Part shown: piece by piece, positions 34,634 through 44,405 of the stretch
Layout: each line of letters starts with the position of its first letter
How positions within the stretch are numbered: the stretch's first letter is position 1
Source: Brevundimonas naejangsanensis
Lineage (GTDB): Bacteria; Pseudomonadota; Alphaproteobacteria; Caulobacterales; Caulobacteraceae
Direction of reading: 5' to 3'
NCBI RefSeq assembly: GCF_003627995.1
Contig: NZ_CP032707.1
Coordinates: 359,501 to 423,500 of the forward strand
Length of the DNA: 64,000 nt
Position numbers and translations under genes: made by a program
The notes under the pieces: model-generated
Databases searched by the model: none
What the model was told of the DNA's origin: nothing
What the model saw: only the letters and a program-made list of their open reading frames with translations

Positions 34634-35451
34634 TGCGCGCGCGCAGCGTCCTCTACCTGCCCGCCTCCAATGAAAGGGCGGTGCAGAAGGCGCGCGGCCT
34701 GGCCTGCGACGTGGCGGTGCTGGACCTGGAGGACGCGGTCGCGCCCGAGATGAAGGCCGAGGCCCGCGCGGCCGCCGTCGCGGCGGCGCACGAGGGCGGC
34801 TTCGGCCCGCGCCTGGGCGTGCGGATCAACGGCCTCGACACGCCGTGGGGCGCCGACGACCTGGCGGCCCTGCAGGACGCCCCCGTCGACCTGATCATCG
34901 CCCCCAAGGTCGAGAGCGCGGCCATGGTCCGCGCCCTGTCGGAGGGAATGCGCCCCGGCGTCGCCCTGTGGGCCATGATCGAGACGCCGCGCGCCCTGGT
35001 GGACCTGCGCGCCATCGCCGAGGCGGGCGGGGCGCTGACCGGCCTGATGCTGGGCGTCAACGACCTGGCCAAGGATCTGAAGACCGGCGCCTCGCCCGAC
35101 CGCGAGCCGCTCAAGCCCTGGCTGGCGGCGGTCGTGGCCCATGGGCGCGCCAACGGCCTGAGCGTCATCGACGGGGTGTTCAACCGCATCAAGGACGAGG
35201 CGGGGTTCGCGGCCGAGTGCGCGCAGGGCAAGCTCTATGGCTTCGACGGCAAGAGCCTGATCCATCCGTCGCAGATCGAGGGGGCGAACGCCGCCTTCGG
35301 ACCGTCGGCTGACGAGGTGGAATGGGCCCGCAAGGTCGTCGCCGCCTTCGCCGCGCCCGAAGCCGCCGGGCTGGGCGTCATCCGCGTCGAGGGCGAGATG
35401 GTGGAGCGGCTGCATCTGGCCCAGGCGCAGGATTTGCTGGCCGACCTTTAA
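34633..35451 (+). CDS. HpcH/HpaI (CitE-like) aldolase/lyase
   Basis: A 272-aa TIM-barrel lyase of the CitE/malyl-CoA lyase group. Visible motifs are RSVLYLPASNERAVQKAR, AVLDLEDAVAPEMKAEAR, LGVRINGLDTPW, IIAPKVESA, WAMIETPRALVDLR and LMLGVNDLAKDLK. It cleaves or forms a C-C bond in a CoA thioester or 2-oxo acid; the substrate is not fixed by sequence. It starts at the ATG at 34633, overlapping the SDR stop, and the two probably form an operon. Confidence 0.87.
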   Translation: MRARSVLYLPASNERAVQKARGLACDVAVLDLEDAVAPEMKAEARAAAVAAAHEGGFGPRLGVRINGLDTPWGADDLAALQDAPVDLIIAPKVESAAMVRALSEGMRPGVALWAMIETPRALVDLRAIAEAGGALTGLMLGVNDLAKDLKTGASPDREPLKPWLAAVVAHGRANGLSVIDGVFNRIKDEAGFAAECAQGKLYGFDGKSLIHPSQIEGANAAFGPSADEVEWARKVVAAFAAPEAAGLGVIRVEGEMVERLHLAQAQDLLADL

Positions 35452-35453
35452 AC

Positions 35454-35613
35454 CCTTCTCCCCTTGTGGGAGAAGGTGGGCGCCGGAGGCGCTCGGATGA
35501 GGGGTTGCGGGACCTTCAACGCGGCGCCTTCATCCGAGGTCAGAGACACCCCTCATCCGTCAGCCCACGGGTCAAGCCCGAGGGCTGCCACCTTTTCCCA
35601 CAAGGGGAGAAGG
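35454..35613. repeat. Palindromic repeat, family C (copy 1)
   Basis: The ends are CCTTCTCCCCTTGTGGGAGAAGG (left) and a matching inverted arm at 35591-35613. The inner pair GGATGAGGGGTTGCGGGAC and CCCCTCATCCG is shared with copy 2 at 56719-56862. A short palindrome (cacgggtcaagcccg) is nested on the right. It lies between the CitE-like gene and the KpsC-like gene. Confidence 0.88.
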
Positions 35614-35658
35614 AAGCATGGGGTGGCGCCTTCCTACGGCAGACCGTAGACAACCCCC

Positions 35659-37722
35659 ATGACCGCACCGCTTCCGCCCCCCTCCAAAATCCGCGCCTGG
35701 GTCTGTGCGCCGGGGGTGCTGAAGGTTCCTTTCCTCTCCGCCTTCCTGCCCGATTACGACTTCTCCCCCCTGCCCGGCCCCCAGGCCGAGGCCGTGCTCG
35801 GCTGGGGCATGAAGCCGACGGCGGCGGCGGGGCGGCGCTGGGCGGAGAAGCGCGGCAAACCCTATGTCGCGCTGGAGGACGGCTTCCTGCGCTCGGTCGG
35901 CATCGGCGAGAGCAGGGCGACCAGCCTCAGCCTGATCGTCGACGACCTGGGCGTCTATTACGACGCCACCCGGCCCAGCCGTCTGGAGCATCTGATTCAG
36001 ACCGCGCCCGACTGGTGCGACGCCGCCATGAAGACCCGCGCGCGCGACCTGATCGACCGCATCGTCGCCTCCGGCGTGTCCAAGACGAACATGGGCGGGC
36101 CGCTGGACCCCGGCCTGCTGAAGCCCGGCCGCCGGGTGCTGATCGTGGACCAGACCTTCGGCGACGCCTCCATCGGCTATGGCCTGGCGAGCGAGGCCAG
36201 CTTCTCGGAGATGCTGGCGACCGCGCGGCGCGACGAGCCGGAGGCCCAGTTGATCGTCAAGCGCCACCCGGCCGTGGCGGCGGGGCGCAAGTCGGGCTGC
36301 ATCCCGGCGGACCAGCTTGAAGGCGTCACCCTGATCGACACCGACGTGCGGCCCGCCGACCTGCTGGCGGCGGTGGACGCGGTCTATGTCGTGACCTCGG
36401 CGCTGGGGTTCGAGGCCTTGCTGCGCGGCCTGCCGGTGCGCTGCTTCGGCGCGCCCTTCTATTCCGGCTGGGGGCTGACGACGGACGCGGTGCAGACCGG
36501 GCGGCGCGGCGTGGCGCGGGACCGGGAGCAGATCGCGGCGGCGGCCCTGATCGCCTATGCGCGCTATATCGATCCCGTGACCGGCCAGCGCTGCGAGGCG
36601 GAGCAGGCGCTCGAACGTCTGATCGCCCTGCGCGACCGGGCCGACCGGCTGGCCGGCGACTGGGCCGCCGTCGGCTTTGCCCCGGCCAAGCGCCCGCCGG
36701 TGCGGCGTCTGCTTAACTCGCCCAAGGGCCGCGTCCACTATTTCTGGCGCTCATCCGCCGCCGTCGCCCATGCGCGGGCGACGGGCGGCAGGCTGATTTG
36801 GTGGGCCGGCAAGGAGACGCCGCAGATCCGCGCCGCCGCCGACGCCTTCGAGGGCCCCGTCGTGCGCATGGAGGACGGCTTCATCCGTTCGCGCGGCCTG
36901 GGGTCCGACTTCTTCGGCGCCCTGTCCGTCGCCCTGGACGATCAGGGCGTCTATTACGACCCGACCCGGCCCAGTCGCCTCGAGAGCCTGATCGAGGCTG
37001 GCGAGCCGTCGTCGGATCAGGCCGCGCGGGCCGAGGCGCTTCGCGCCCGCGTGGTCGAGGCGGGCCTGTCGAAATACAATCTGAAGGGCGCGGGCGTCCC
37101 GGCGTCCTGGCCCAAGGACAGGCCGATCCTGCTGGTCGTGGGCCAGGTCGAGAACGACCGCTCGATCCTGATGGGCTGCGGCCCCGACATCCGCACCAAC
37201 TCCGGTCTGGTGAAGGCGGCGCGGGCTGACCACCCCGACGCCTTCCTCATCTATCGCAACCACCCGGACGTGACGGCGGGCAACCGGCCGGGCCTGCTGG
37301 ACCATGCGGCGATGGAGGAGGTGGACGCCTCGGCCGACGACCTGGACATCATCGACTGCCTGAACGCCTGCGACCGGCTGGCGACCCTGACCTCGCTGAC
37401 CGGGCTCGAGGCCCTGATGCGGGGCAAGCCGGTCAGCGTCTATGGCCGCCCCTTCTATGCGGGCTGGGGCCTGACCGACGACCGGCTGACGTTCGAGCGC
37501 CGCACCCGCCGCGCCTCCCTGCAGAGCCTGATCCACGCGGCTCTGATCGGCTATCCCGTCTATGTCACGCCCGACGGTTGGCCGTGCGAGGCCGAGGACC
37601 TGGTCGAGGCGCTGATCGCCGCGCGCGACCATCCCCTGCCCGCCCCCCCGCGCGGCCGGATCAATCGTTGGTGGCGAGGGATCAAGGCCAGTCTCGACCG
37701 GAGCCTTCCCCCGGCCTATTGA
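35659..37722 (+). CDS. KpsC/LpsZ-like capsule Kdo transferase
   Basis: A 687-aa protein made of two homologous halves (about 10-340 and 360-680). Each has the family signature: YVALEDGFLRSVGIGE with LGVYYDATRPSRLE in the first half, and VRMEDGFIRSRGLGS with QGVYYDPTRPSRLE in the second. Each also has a GFEALLRG/GLEALMRG-KPV segment. KpsC adds the beta-Kdo linker to phosphatidylglycerol for group 2 capsule. No kpsS or kpsMT is in this window, so it stands alone here. The first residues overlap no other gene. Confidence 0.88.
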   Translation: MTAPLPPPSKIRAWVCAPGVLKVPFLSAFLPDYDFSPLPGPQAEAVLGWGMKPTAAAGRRWAEKRGKPYVALEDGFLRSVGIGESRATSLSLIVDDLGVYYDATRPSRLEHLIQTAPDWCDAAMKTRARDLIDRIVASGVSKTNMGGPLDPGLLKPGRRVLIVDQTFGDASIGYGLASEASFSEMLATARRDEPEAQLIVKRHPAVAAGRKSGCIPADQLEGVTLIDTDVRPADLLAAVDAVYVVTSALGFEALLRGLPVRCFGAPFYSGWGLTTDAVQTGRRGVARDREQIAAAALIAYARYIDPVTGQRCEAEQALERLIALRDRADRLAGDWAAVGFAPAKRPPVRRLLNSPKGRVHYFWRSSAAVAHARATGGRLIWWAGKETPQIRAAADAFEGPVVRMEDGFIRSRGLGSDFFGALSVALDDQGVYYDPTRPSRLESLIEAGEPSSDQAARAEALRARVVEAGLSKYNLKGAGVPASWPKDRPILLVVGQVENDRSILMGCGPDIRTNSGLVKAARADHPDAFLIYRNHPDVTAGNRPGLLDHAAMEEVDASADDLDIIDCLNACDRLATLTSLTGLEALMRGKPVSVYGRPFYAGWGLTDDRLTFERRTRRASLQSLIHAALIGYPVYVTPDGWPCEAEDLVEALIAARDHPLPAPPRGRINRWWRGIKASLDRSLPPAY

Positions 37723-37796
37723 GGAGGTTCGTCATCGCAACGGACCCTCCCTGAAGCAGCGAGGCGCCCCACGTCGAGCGATAGGGAAACAACACA

Positions 37797-38942
37797 GTGT
37801 CTAAAGCCGTCATCGCCGCCACCGGCCTGTTCACCCCGGACCAGTCGATCTCGAACGCCGAACTGGTCAGCGCCTACAACGCCTGGGCCGACGCCTGGAA
37901 CGCCGAGAACGCCGAGGCCATCGCCATGGGCGAGGCAGAGCTGAAGACGCCCTCGTCCGAAGCCTTCATCGAGAAGGCCTCGGGCATCAAGTCGCGCTTC
38001 GTCATGGACAAGTCGGGCGTCCTCGATCCCGAGCGGATGCTGCCCAACCTGCCCGCGCGCGGCGACGACGAGTTGTCGATCCTGGCCGAGATGGCGGTGA
38101 AGGCGGCGCAGGACGCCATCAAGGCCTGGGGCAAGCCGGTCAGCGAGATCGGCGCCGTCATCTGCGCCGCGTCCAACATGCAGCGCCCCTACCCCGCCAT
38201 GGCCATCGAGGTGCAGCAGGCGCTGGGCATCGAGGGCTTCGCCTTCGACATGAACGTGGCGTGCAGCTCGGCCACCTTCGGCATCAAGACGGCGGCGGAC
38301 TTCGTGGCCTCCGGCTCGGTCAAGGCCGTGCTGATGGTCAACCCGGAAATCTGCTCGGCCCATCTGAACTTCAAGGACCGCGACAGCCACTTCATCTTCG
38401 GCGACGTCGCCACGGCCGTCATCATCGAGGCCGAGGACCAGGCCGGCCCCGGCGGCTGGGATATCCTGGGGACCAGGCTGCAGACGCAGTTCTCGAACAA
38501 TATCCGCAACAATTTCGGCTTCCTGAACCGCGCCGCCCTGCCGACAGGCGAGAGCGAGCCGGTCCCGGCCGACGGCCTGACCGACAAGCTGTTCGTCCAG
38601 CAGGGCCGCAAGGTCTTCAAGGAGGTGGTGCCCATGGTCTCGGACATGATCCTGGACCACGCCGCCGAACTGGGCCTGGACCCTCAGGGGCTCAAGCGCC
38701 TGTGGCTGCACCAGGCCAACATCAACATGAACACCCTGATCGGAAAGAAGGTTTTGGGCCGCGAGCCCGAGGCGGAGGAGAACGTCATCATCCTGGACGA
38801 CTACGCCAACACCTCGTCGGCCGGGTCGATCATCGCCTTCCACCTGCACCACGACGGCTTCGTTCCGGGCGACACGGGCCTGATCTGCAGCTTCGGCGCG
38901 GGCTATTCGGCGGGCACGGTTTTTGTGCAAAAGCGCGCCTGA
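37797..38942 (+). CDS. Beta-ketoacyl-ACP synthase III-like enzyme
   Basis: A thiolase-fold condensing enzyme of 381 aa starting with GTG (37797). The catalytic triad is C156 (NVACSSATFG), H305 (WLHQANINMN) and N338 (DYANTSSAGS). At 381 aa it is longer than FabH (about 320), with an acidic insertion at residues about 25-60. It probably belongs to the FabH-like group that primes with branched or long acyl groups, not the housekeeping FabH. Substrate unknown. The two following genes lie on the same strand or after a terminator. Confidence 0.85.
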   Translation: MSKAVIAATGLFTPDQSISNAELVSAYNAWADAWNAENAEAIAMGEAELKTPSSEAFIEKASGIKSRFVMDKSGVLDPERMLPNLPARGDDELSILAEMAVKAAQDAIKAWGKPVSEIGAVICAASNMQRPYPAMAIEVQQALGIEGFAFDMNVACSSATFGIKTAADFVASGSVKAVLMVNPEICSAHLNFKDRDSHFIFGDVATAVIIEAEDQAGPGGWDILGTRLQTQFSNNIRNNFGFLNRAALPTGESEPVPADGLTDKLFVQQGRKVFKEVVPMVSDMILDHAAELGLDPQGLKRLWLHQANINMNTLIGKKVLGREPEAEENVIILDDYANTSSAGSIIAFHLHHDGFVPGDTGLICSFGAGYSAGTVFVQKRA

Positions 38943-39043
38943 CCGGGGATAACAGGAATCATTATTTCCAGCGGCGCTTGCACTGTTCGCAGATTTTTGC
39001 AAATCGTAACGCCTTGTCGAGAACAAGGGGGGACGGCGCCCAC

Positions 39044-39316
39044 ATGACTCAGACAGAATTTATCTCGCCCTGGGCTGAAAAGCTCGACGATCCGTTGGCG
39101 CACGACGTGGCCACGGTGCTGCAACGCATGGGTGGATCAGCCCACCAGGACATGGTGGTCAACTGCGTGGCGGCGCTGAAGCGTCAGCGCGGCGAGTCGG
39201 TCACTCAGGATCTGCGTCACCGCATCATCGAAGTGTTCGAACGCTATCGCGAGTTCTTCTTCCGCCCCTTCGGCGAAGGCTCGCTGCGCTGGGCGCTGAA
39301 GGCCGAACTGGCCTGA
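39044..39316 (+). CDS. Hypothetical protein (90 aa)
   Basis: A 90-aa soluble, mostly helical protein that I do not recognise. It starts at the ATG at 39044 after an aaggggggac ribosome-binding stretch. The sequence shows two helical blocks, DDPLAHDVATVLQRMGGSAHQDMVVNCVAALKRQRG and TQDLRHRIIEVFERYREFFFRPFGEGSLRWALKAELA. The longer upstream open frame is the KAS III gene read in another frame. A clear hairpin terminator follows 22 bases later. A GAATC site lies in the 5' gap. Confidence 0.6.
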   Translation: MTQTEFISPWAEKLDDPLAHDVATVLQRMGGSAHQDMVVNCVAALKRQRGESVTQDLRHRIIEVFERYREFFFRPFGEGSLRWALKAELA

Positions 39317-39338
39317 TCCGAGACGGTCCCAACGAAAA

Positions 39339-39370
39339 GGCCCGCTCCGTCGCCGGAGCGGGCCTTCGTC
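39339..39370. terminator. Intrinsic terminator hairpin
   Basis: GGCCCGCTCC-gtcgcc-GGAGCGGGCC, a perfect 10-bp stem and 6-base loop, followed by TTCGTCGTTTC on the plus strand and preceded by AACGAAAA. It lies between the plus-strand 90-aa gene and the minus-strand outer-membrane gene and may serve both directions. Confidence 0.8.
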
Positions 39371-39390
39371 GTTTCAGGGATGCAGGCGTC

Positions 39391-39924
39391 TTAGAAGCGG
39401 CGGACGTAGTTCAACGAATAGACGTCCACCTCGCCGCCGTCGTCGGTGAAGTCGCGGCGGGTCCAGTCGCCGCGCACGCCGTTCTGGCCGTCGAAGAAGT
39501 AGTTGGCGCCGACGCCGTAGTTCCAGCTTTCGCCGTCGGCCTTGCTCTCGAAGCCCCCCAGTTCGGCCTTGATGCGGGTCGTGCCGTAGCCGCCGCGGGC
39601 GAACAGTTCGAAGTTCGGCGTCACAGGCAGGATCCCGACCACATAGGCGGCGGCGTCATAGTCGTGCTCCAGCTTGCCCGGGACCCCGGTGACGGTGAAG
39701 TCGTCGTCCTTGACCCCGATGGAGGCCTCGCCCTCGACGCCCAGATAGGGGTTGAGCCTGGCGCCCAGACGGCCGGTGACCGCGCCCAGGTCGCCGTCGG
39801 AATGGTCCAGCTGGGAATAACCGAGCGTGCCGTAGTAGGTCGGGCCGCCCGGCTGCACGACTTGGGCGGCCGCAGGCAGGGCGAATACAGAAAGGGTGGC
39901 GGCGGCGAGAATAACGTTACGCAT
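39391..39924 (-). CDS. Outer-membrane beta-barrel protein
   Basis: A 177-aa protein with a signal peptide (MRNVILAAATLSVFALPAAAQ). The mature chain alternates hydrophobic and polar residues as in eight-stranded OmpA/OmpW-like barrels (YYGTLGYSQLDHSDGDLGAVTGRLG; FELFARGGYGTTRIKA; WNYGVGANYFFDG) and ends in YVRRF. The terminal phenylalanine is the BAM recognition signal. Function unknown. A perfect 18-bp palindrome lies about 90 bases upstream. Confidence 0.85.
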   Translation of the reverse strand: MRNVILAAATLSVFALPAAAQVVQPGGPTYYGTLGYSQLDHSDGDLGAVTGRLGARLNPYLGVEGEASIGVKDDDFTVTGVPGKLEHDYDAAAYVVGILPVTPNFELFARGGYGTTRIKAELGGFESKADGESWNYGVGANYFFDGQNGVRGDWTRRDFTDDGGEVDVYSLNYVRRF

Positions 39925-40011
39925 GAGCTTAAATCACTCCTTATAGCGATGAACAGGCGCAGCCTGCTCACCCAGCGGAGAAACAAAGCCCGAGCGGTAA
40001 GCGTCGTTCCC

Positions 40012-40029
40012 GCTGCTTGATCAAGCAGC
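40012..40029. promoter_or_regulatory. 18-bp perfect palindrome upstream of the barrel gene
   Basis: GCTGCTTGATCAAGCAGC is a perfect palindrome located 88 bases before the start codon of the minus-strand barrel gene. It is unlike the GC-rich repeat families of this window and appears once here. It may be an operator for a dimeric regulator. Confidence 0.4.
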
Positions 40030-40109
40030 TGACGACTGTGAGGACGGAAGCACACACGGCGTTCCGTCAAGATGGACACTTTCGCGGCATGAAAAAGGCG
40101 GCCGCTACG

Positions 40110-40260
40110 CCTCTCCCTCCCCGTCCCGGGGAGGGTGGCTGAGGCGAAGCCGAAGCCGGGTGGGGGCGGCAGGGCAAATCAAGCGCCGAGGGCCGATCGC
40201 CTGGCCCTCCCCACCCGGTCGCTGCGCGACCACCCTCCCCGGGACGGGGAAGGAGAAGCG
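40110..40260. repeat. Palindromic repeat, family D (copy 2)
   Basis: CCTCTCCCTCCCCGTCCCG and its inverse bound a core with the GCCGGGTGGGGGCGG and CCCACCCGGTCGCTGCGC arms. It matches the element at 27215-27430 without the nested palindrome. It lies 12 bases past the stop of the dikinase gene. Confidence 0.88.
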
Positions 40261-40272
40261 CCAGCCAGACCC

Positions 40273-42963
<2,691 letters not shown>

Positions 42964-43135
42964 TTCGCAGTTCCTGAACCGTGGTCGTCGGCGGGAACTT
43001 CCGAGTCCCGCTTTACGGAGGCTTTCACTAGCGCGCTGCACCTGCGAAGGCGAGGCCGGGGGCGTAACAATCCGTGAGAAGATGTGTCGGAAGGCGAATT
43101 GACTTCAACCCCGCCTGTCCCGGATAGACAGGCCT

Positions 43136-43198
43136 AGAGGACGACCTCTCCCATCTTGGGCATGACGCCGGGACGACCCGGCACGCCATGCAAGGGAG
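43136..43198 (+). promoter_or_regulatory. Guanidine-II (mini-ykkC) riboswitch
   Basis: Two small hairpins with the diagnostic ACGR loop: AGAGG-ACGA-CCTCT (43136-43149) and GCCGGG-ACGA-CCCGGC (43167-43182), separated by 17 bases. A Shine-Dalgarno AAGGGAG (43192-43198) follows, then the sugE/gdx start at 43205. This is exactly the mini-ykkC layout; known members bind guanidinium and control SMR transporters and urea carboxylase-type genes. Ligand binding is expected to expose the ribosome-binding site. The family assignment is established knowledge; action here is inference. Confidence 0.9.
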
Positions 43199-43204
43199 AC
43201 TGTC

Positions 43205-43525
43205 ATGGCCTGGATTTTCCTTTTTCTCGCCGGCCTGCTCGAAGTCGTCTGGGCCTTCCTGATGAAGATGTCGGACGGCTTCTCCAGACCCTGGCCGACG
43301 ATCGGGACCCTCGCCTTCATGATCGTCAGCTTCGGCCTGCTGTCGCTGGCGATGAAGAGCCTGCCGCTGGGCACGGCCTATGTGATCTGGACCGGGATCG
43401 GGGCGGTCGGCGCCTTCGTCGTCGGCATCGCCGTCCTGGGCGAGCCCGTCACGCCGATGCGCGTCATCGGCGCGGTGCTGATCGTCAGCGGCCTGATTGT
43501 GCTGAAGCTCGCTTCGAGCCAATGA
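43205..43525 (+). CDS. sugE: SMR guanidinium exporter (SugE/Gdx type)
   Basis: A 106-aa four-TM small multidrug resistance protein. The essential membrane glutamate is E13 (AGLLEVVWAFLMK). The KSLPLGTAYVIWTGIGAVG and LGEPVTPMRVIGAVLIVSGLIVLKLAS segments are typical. The WAFLMK motif and the SugE-like sequence favour the guanidinium-exporting Gdx subgroup over the EmrE drug pumps. The guanidine-II riboswitch immediately upstream supports that substrate. The antiporter dimer would sit in the inner membrane. Confidence 0.92.
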   Translation: MAWIFLFLAGLLEVVWAFLMKMSDGFSRPWPTIGTLAFMIVSFGLLSLAMKSLPLGTAYVIWTGIGAVGAFVVGIAVLGEPVTPMRVIGAVLIVSGLIVLKLASSQ

Positions 43526-43552
43526 TCGGGGCGACAGCCTCGGAGCCTCGCC

Positions 43553-44209
43553 ATGGAACTGATCATCGGGCCGCGCCTCTTCTCCACCTGGTCGCTGCGG
43601 CCGTGGCTGGTGCTGAGGCGCGCGGGCGCCGACTTCGAGACGCGCGAGGTCTGGTATCGCACCGAGGCGGAGAAGGCCGAGTTGCGCCGCCTCTCGCCCT
43701 CGGGCTTCGTGCCCCTGCTCAAGGTCGAGGGCGAGACCCTCTGGGACACCCTGGCCATCAGCGAATGGGCCGCCGAACGCTATCCCGAGGCGCACCTGTG
43801 GCCGATCGATGCGACCGCGCGCGCCCTCGCCCGCTCGGCGACGGCCGAAATGCACTCCGGCTTCCACGCCCTGCGCGAGCTGTGCGGCATGGGGCCGGGC
43901 CACCCCATGGCCGGGGACGCGCGGGCCCAGGCGCCCGCCGATCCGGGCCTGGACCGCGACCTGGCGCGTCTGGTCGCCCTGTGGCGGCAGATGCGCGCGC
44001 GTTTCGGCGCCGGCGGGCCGTGGCTGTTCGGCGACTGGTCGATCGCCGACGCCTTCTTCACCCCGGTGGCGGCGCGGGTGCGCCACTATCAGATTGACCT
44101 GGCCGCGCATGGCGACGACGGCGTCGGCGCGGCCTATGTCGCCGCCCTGCTGGACCAGCCGGATTTTCGCGAATGGGAGACGGCGGCGCTCTCGCCTAAC
44201 GCCGGTTAA
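43553..44209 (+). CDS. Glutathione S-transferase family protein
   Basis: A 218-aa protein with an N-terminal thioredoxin-like GST domain (LIIGPRLFSTWSLRPWLVLRRAGADFETREVWY, then SPSGFVPLLKVEGETLWDTLAISEWAAERYP) and a helical C-terminal domain (PWLFGDWSIADAFFTPVAARVRHY). The serine/tryptophan at the cofactor site (STWSLRPW) marks a common bacterial GST subgroup. Substrate unknown. It begins 27 bases after sugE on the same strand, so it could ride on the riboswitch transcript. Confidence 0.85.
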   Translation: MELIIGPRLFSTWSLRPWLVLRRAGADFETREVWYRTEAEKAELRRLSPSGFVPLLKVEGETLWDTLAISEWAAERYPEAHLWPIDATARALARSATAEMHSGFHALRELCGMGPGHPMAGDARAQAPADPGLDRDLARLVALWRQMRARFGAGGPWLFGDWSIADAFFTPVAARVRHYQIDLAAHGDDGVGAAYVAALLDQPDFREWETAALSPNAG

Positions 44210-44290
44210 CCGCGCTTGAGAACGGCGGTTTAAGATCGCCGGTTTACGGCTCAGCTTGTCCGGTGGAGGGACGAGAGGGGGCGAGGGGCC

Positions 44291-44401
44291 ATGCGCACGA
44301 TCAGCAGGAACACCGACTGGGCGCGTACGGCGCGCGCCTACGCCCTGGCGGCGCTCGTCCTGGCCCTGGTCTGGACCTCTCTGCTGTCGCTGGTGATCTA
44401 G
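44291..44401 (+). CDS. Predicted 36-aa single-span membrane peptide
   Basis: A short open frame, ATG at 44291 to TAG at 44401, after a purine-rich GGGACGAGAGGGGGCGAGGG stretch that could bind the ribosome. The product has a polar head (MRTISRNTDWARTARAY) and one hydrophobic span (ALAALVLALVWTSLLSLVI) reaching the C-terminus. It lies between GST and the lytic transglycosylase, 4 bases from the latter's stop on the opposite strand. I give no function. Without conservation data it remains a candidate. Confidence 0.45.
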   Translation: MRTISRNTDWARTARAYALAALVLALVWTSLLSLVI

Positions 44402-44405
44402 ACGC

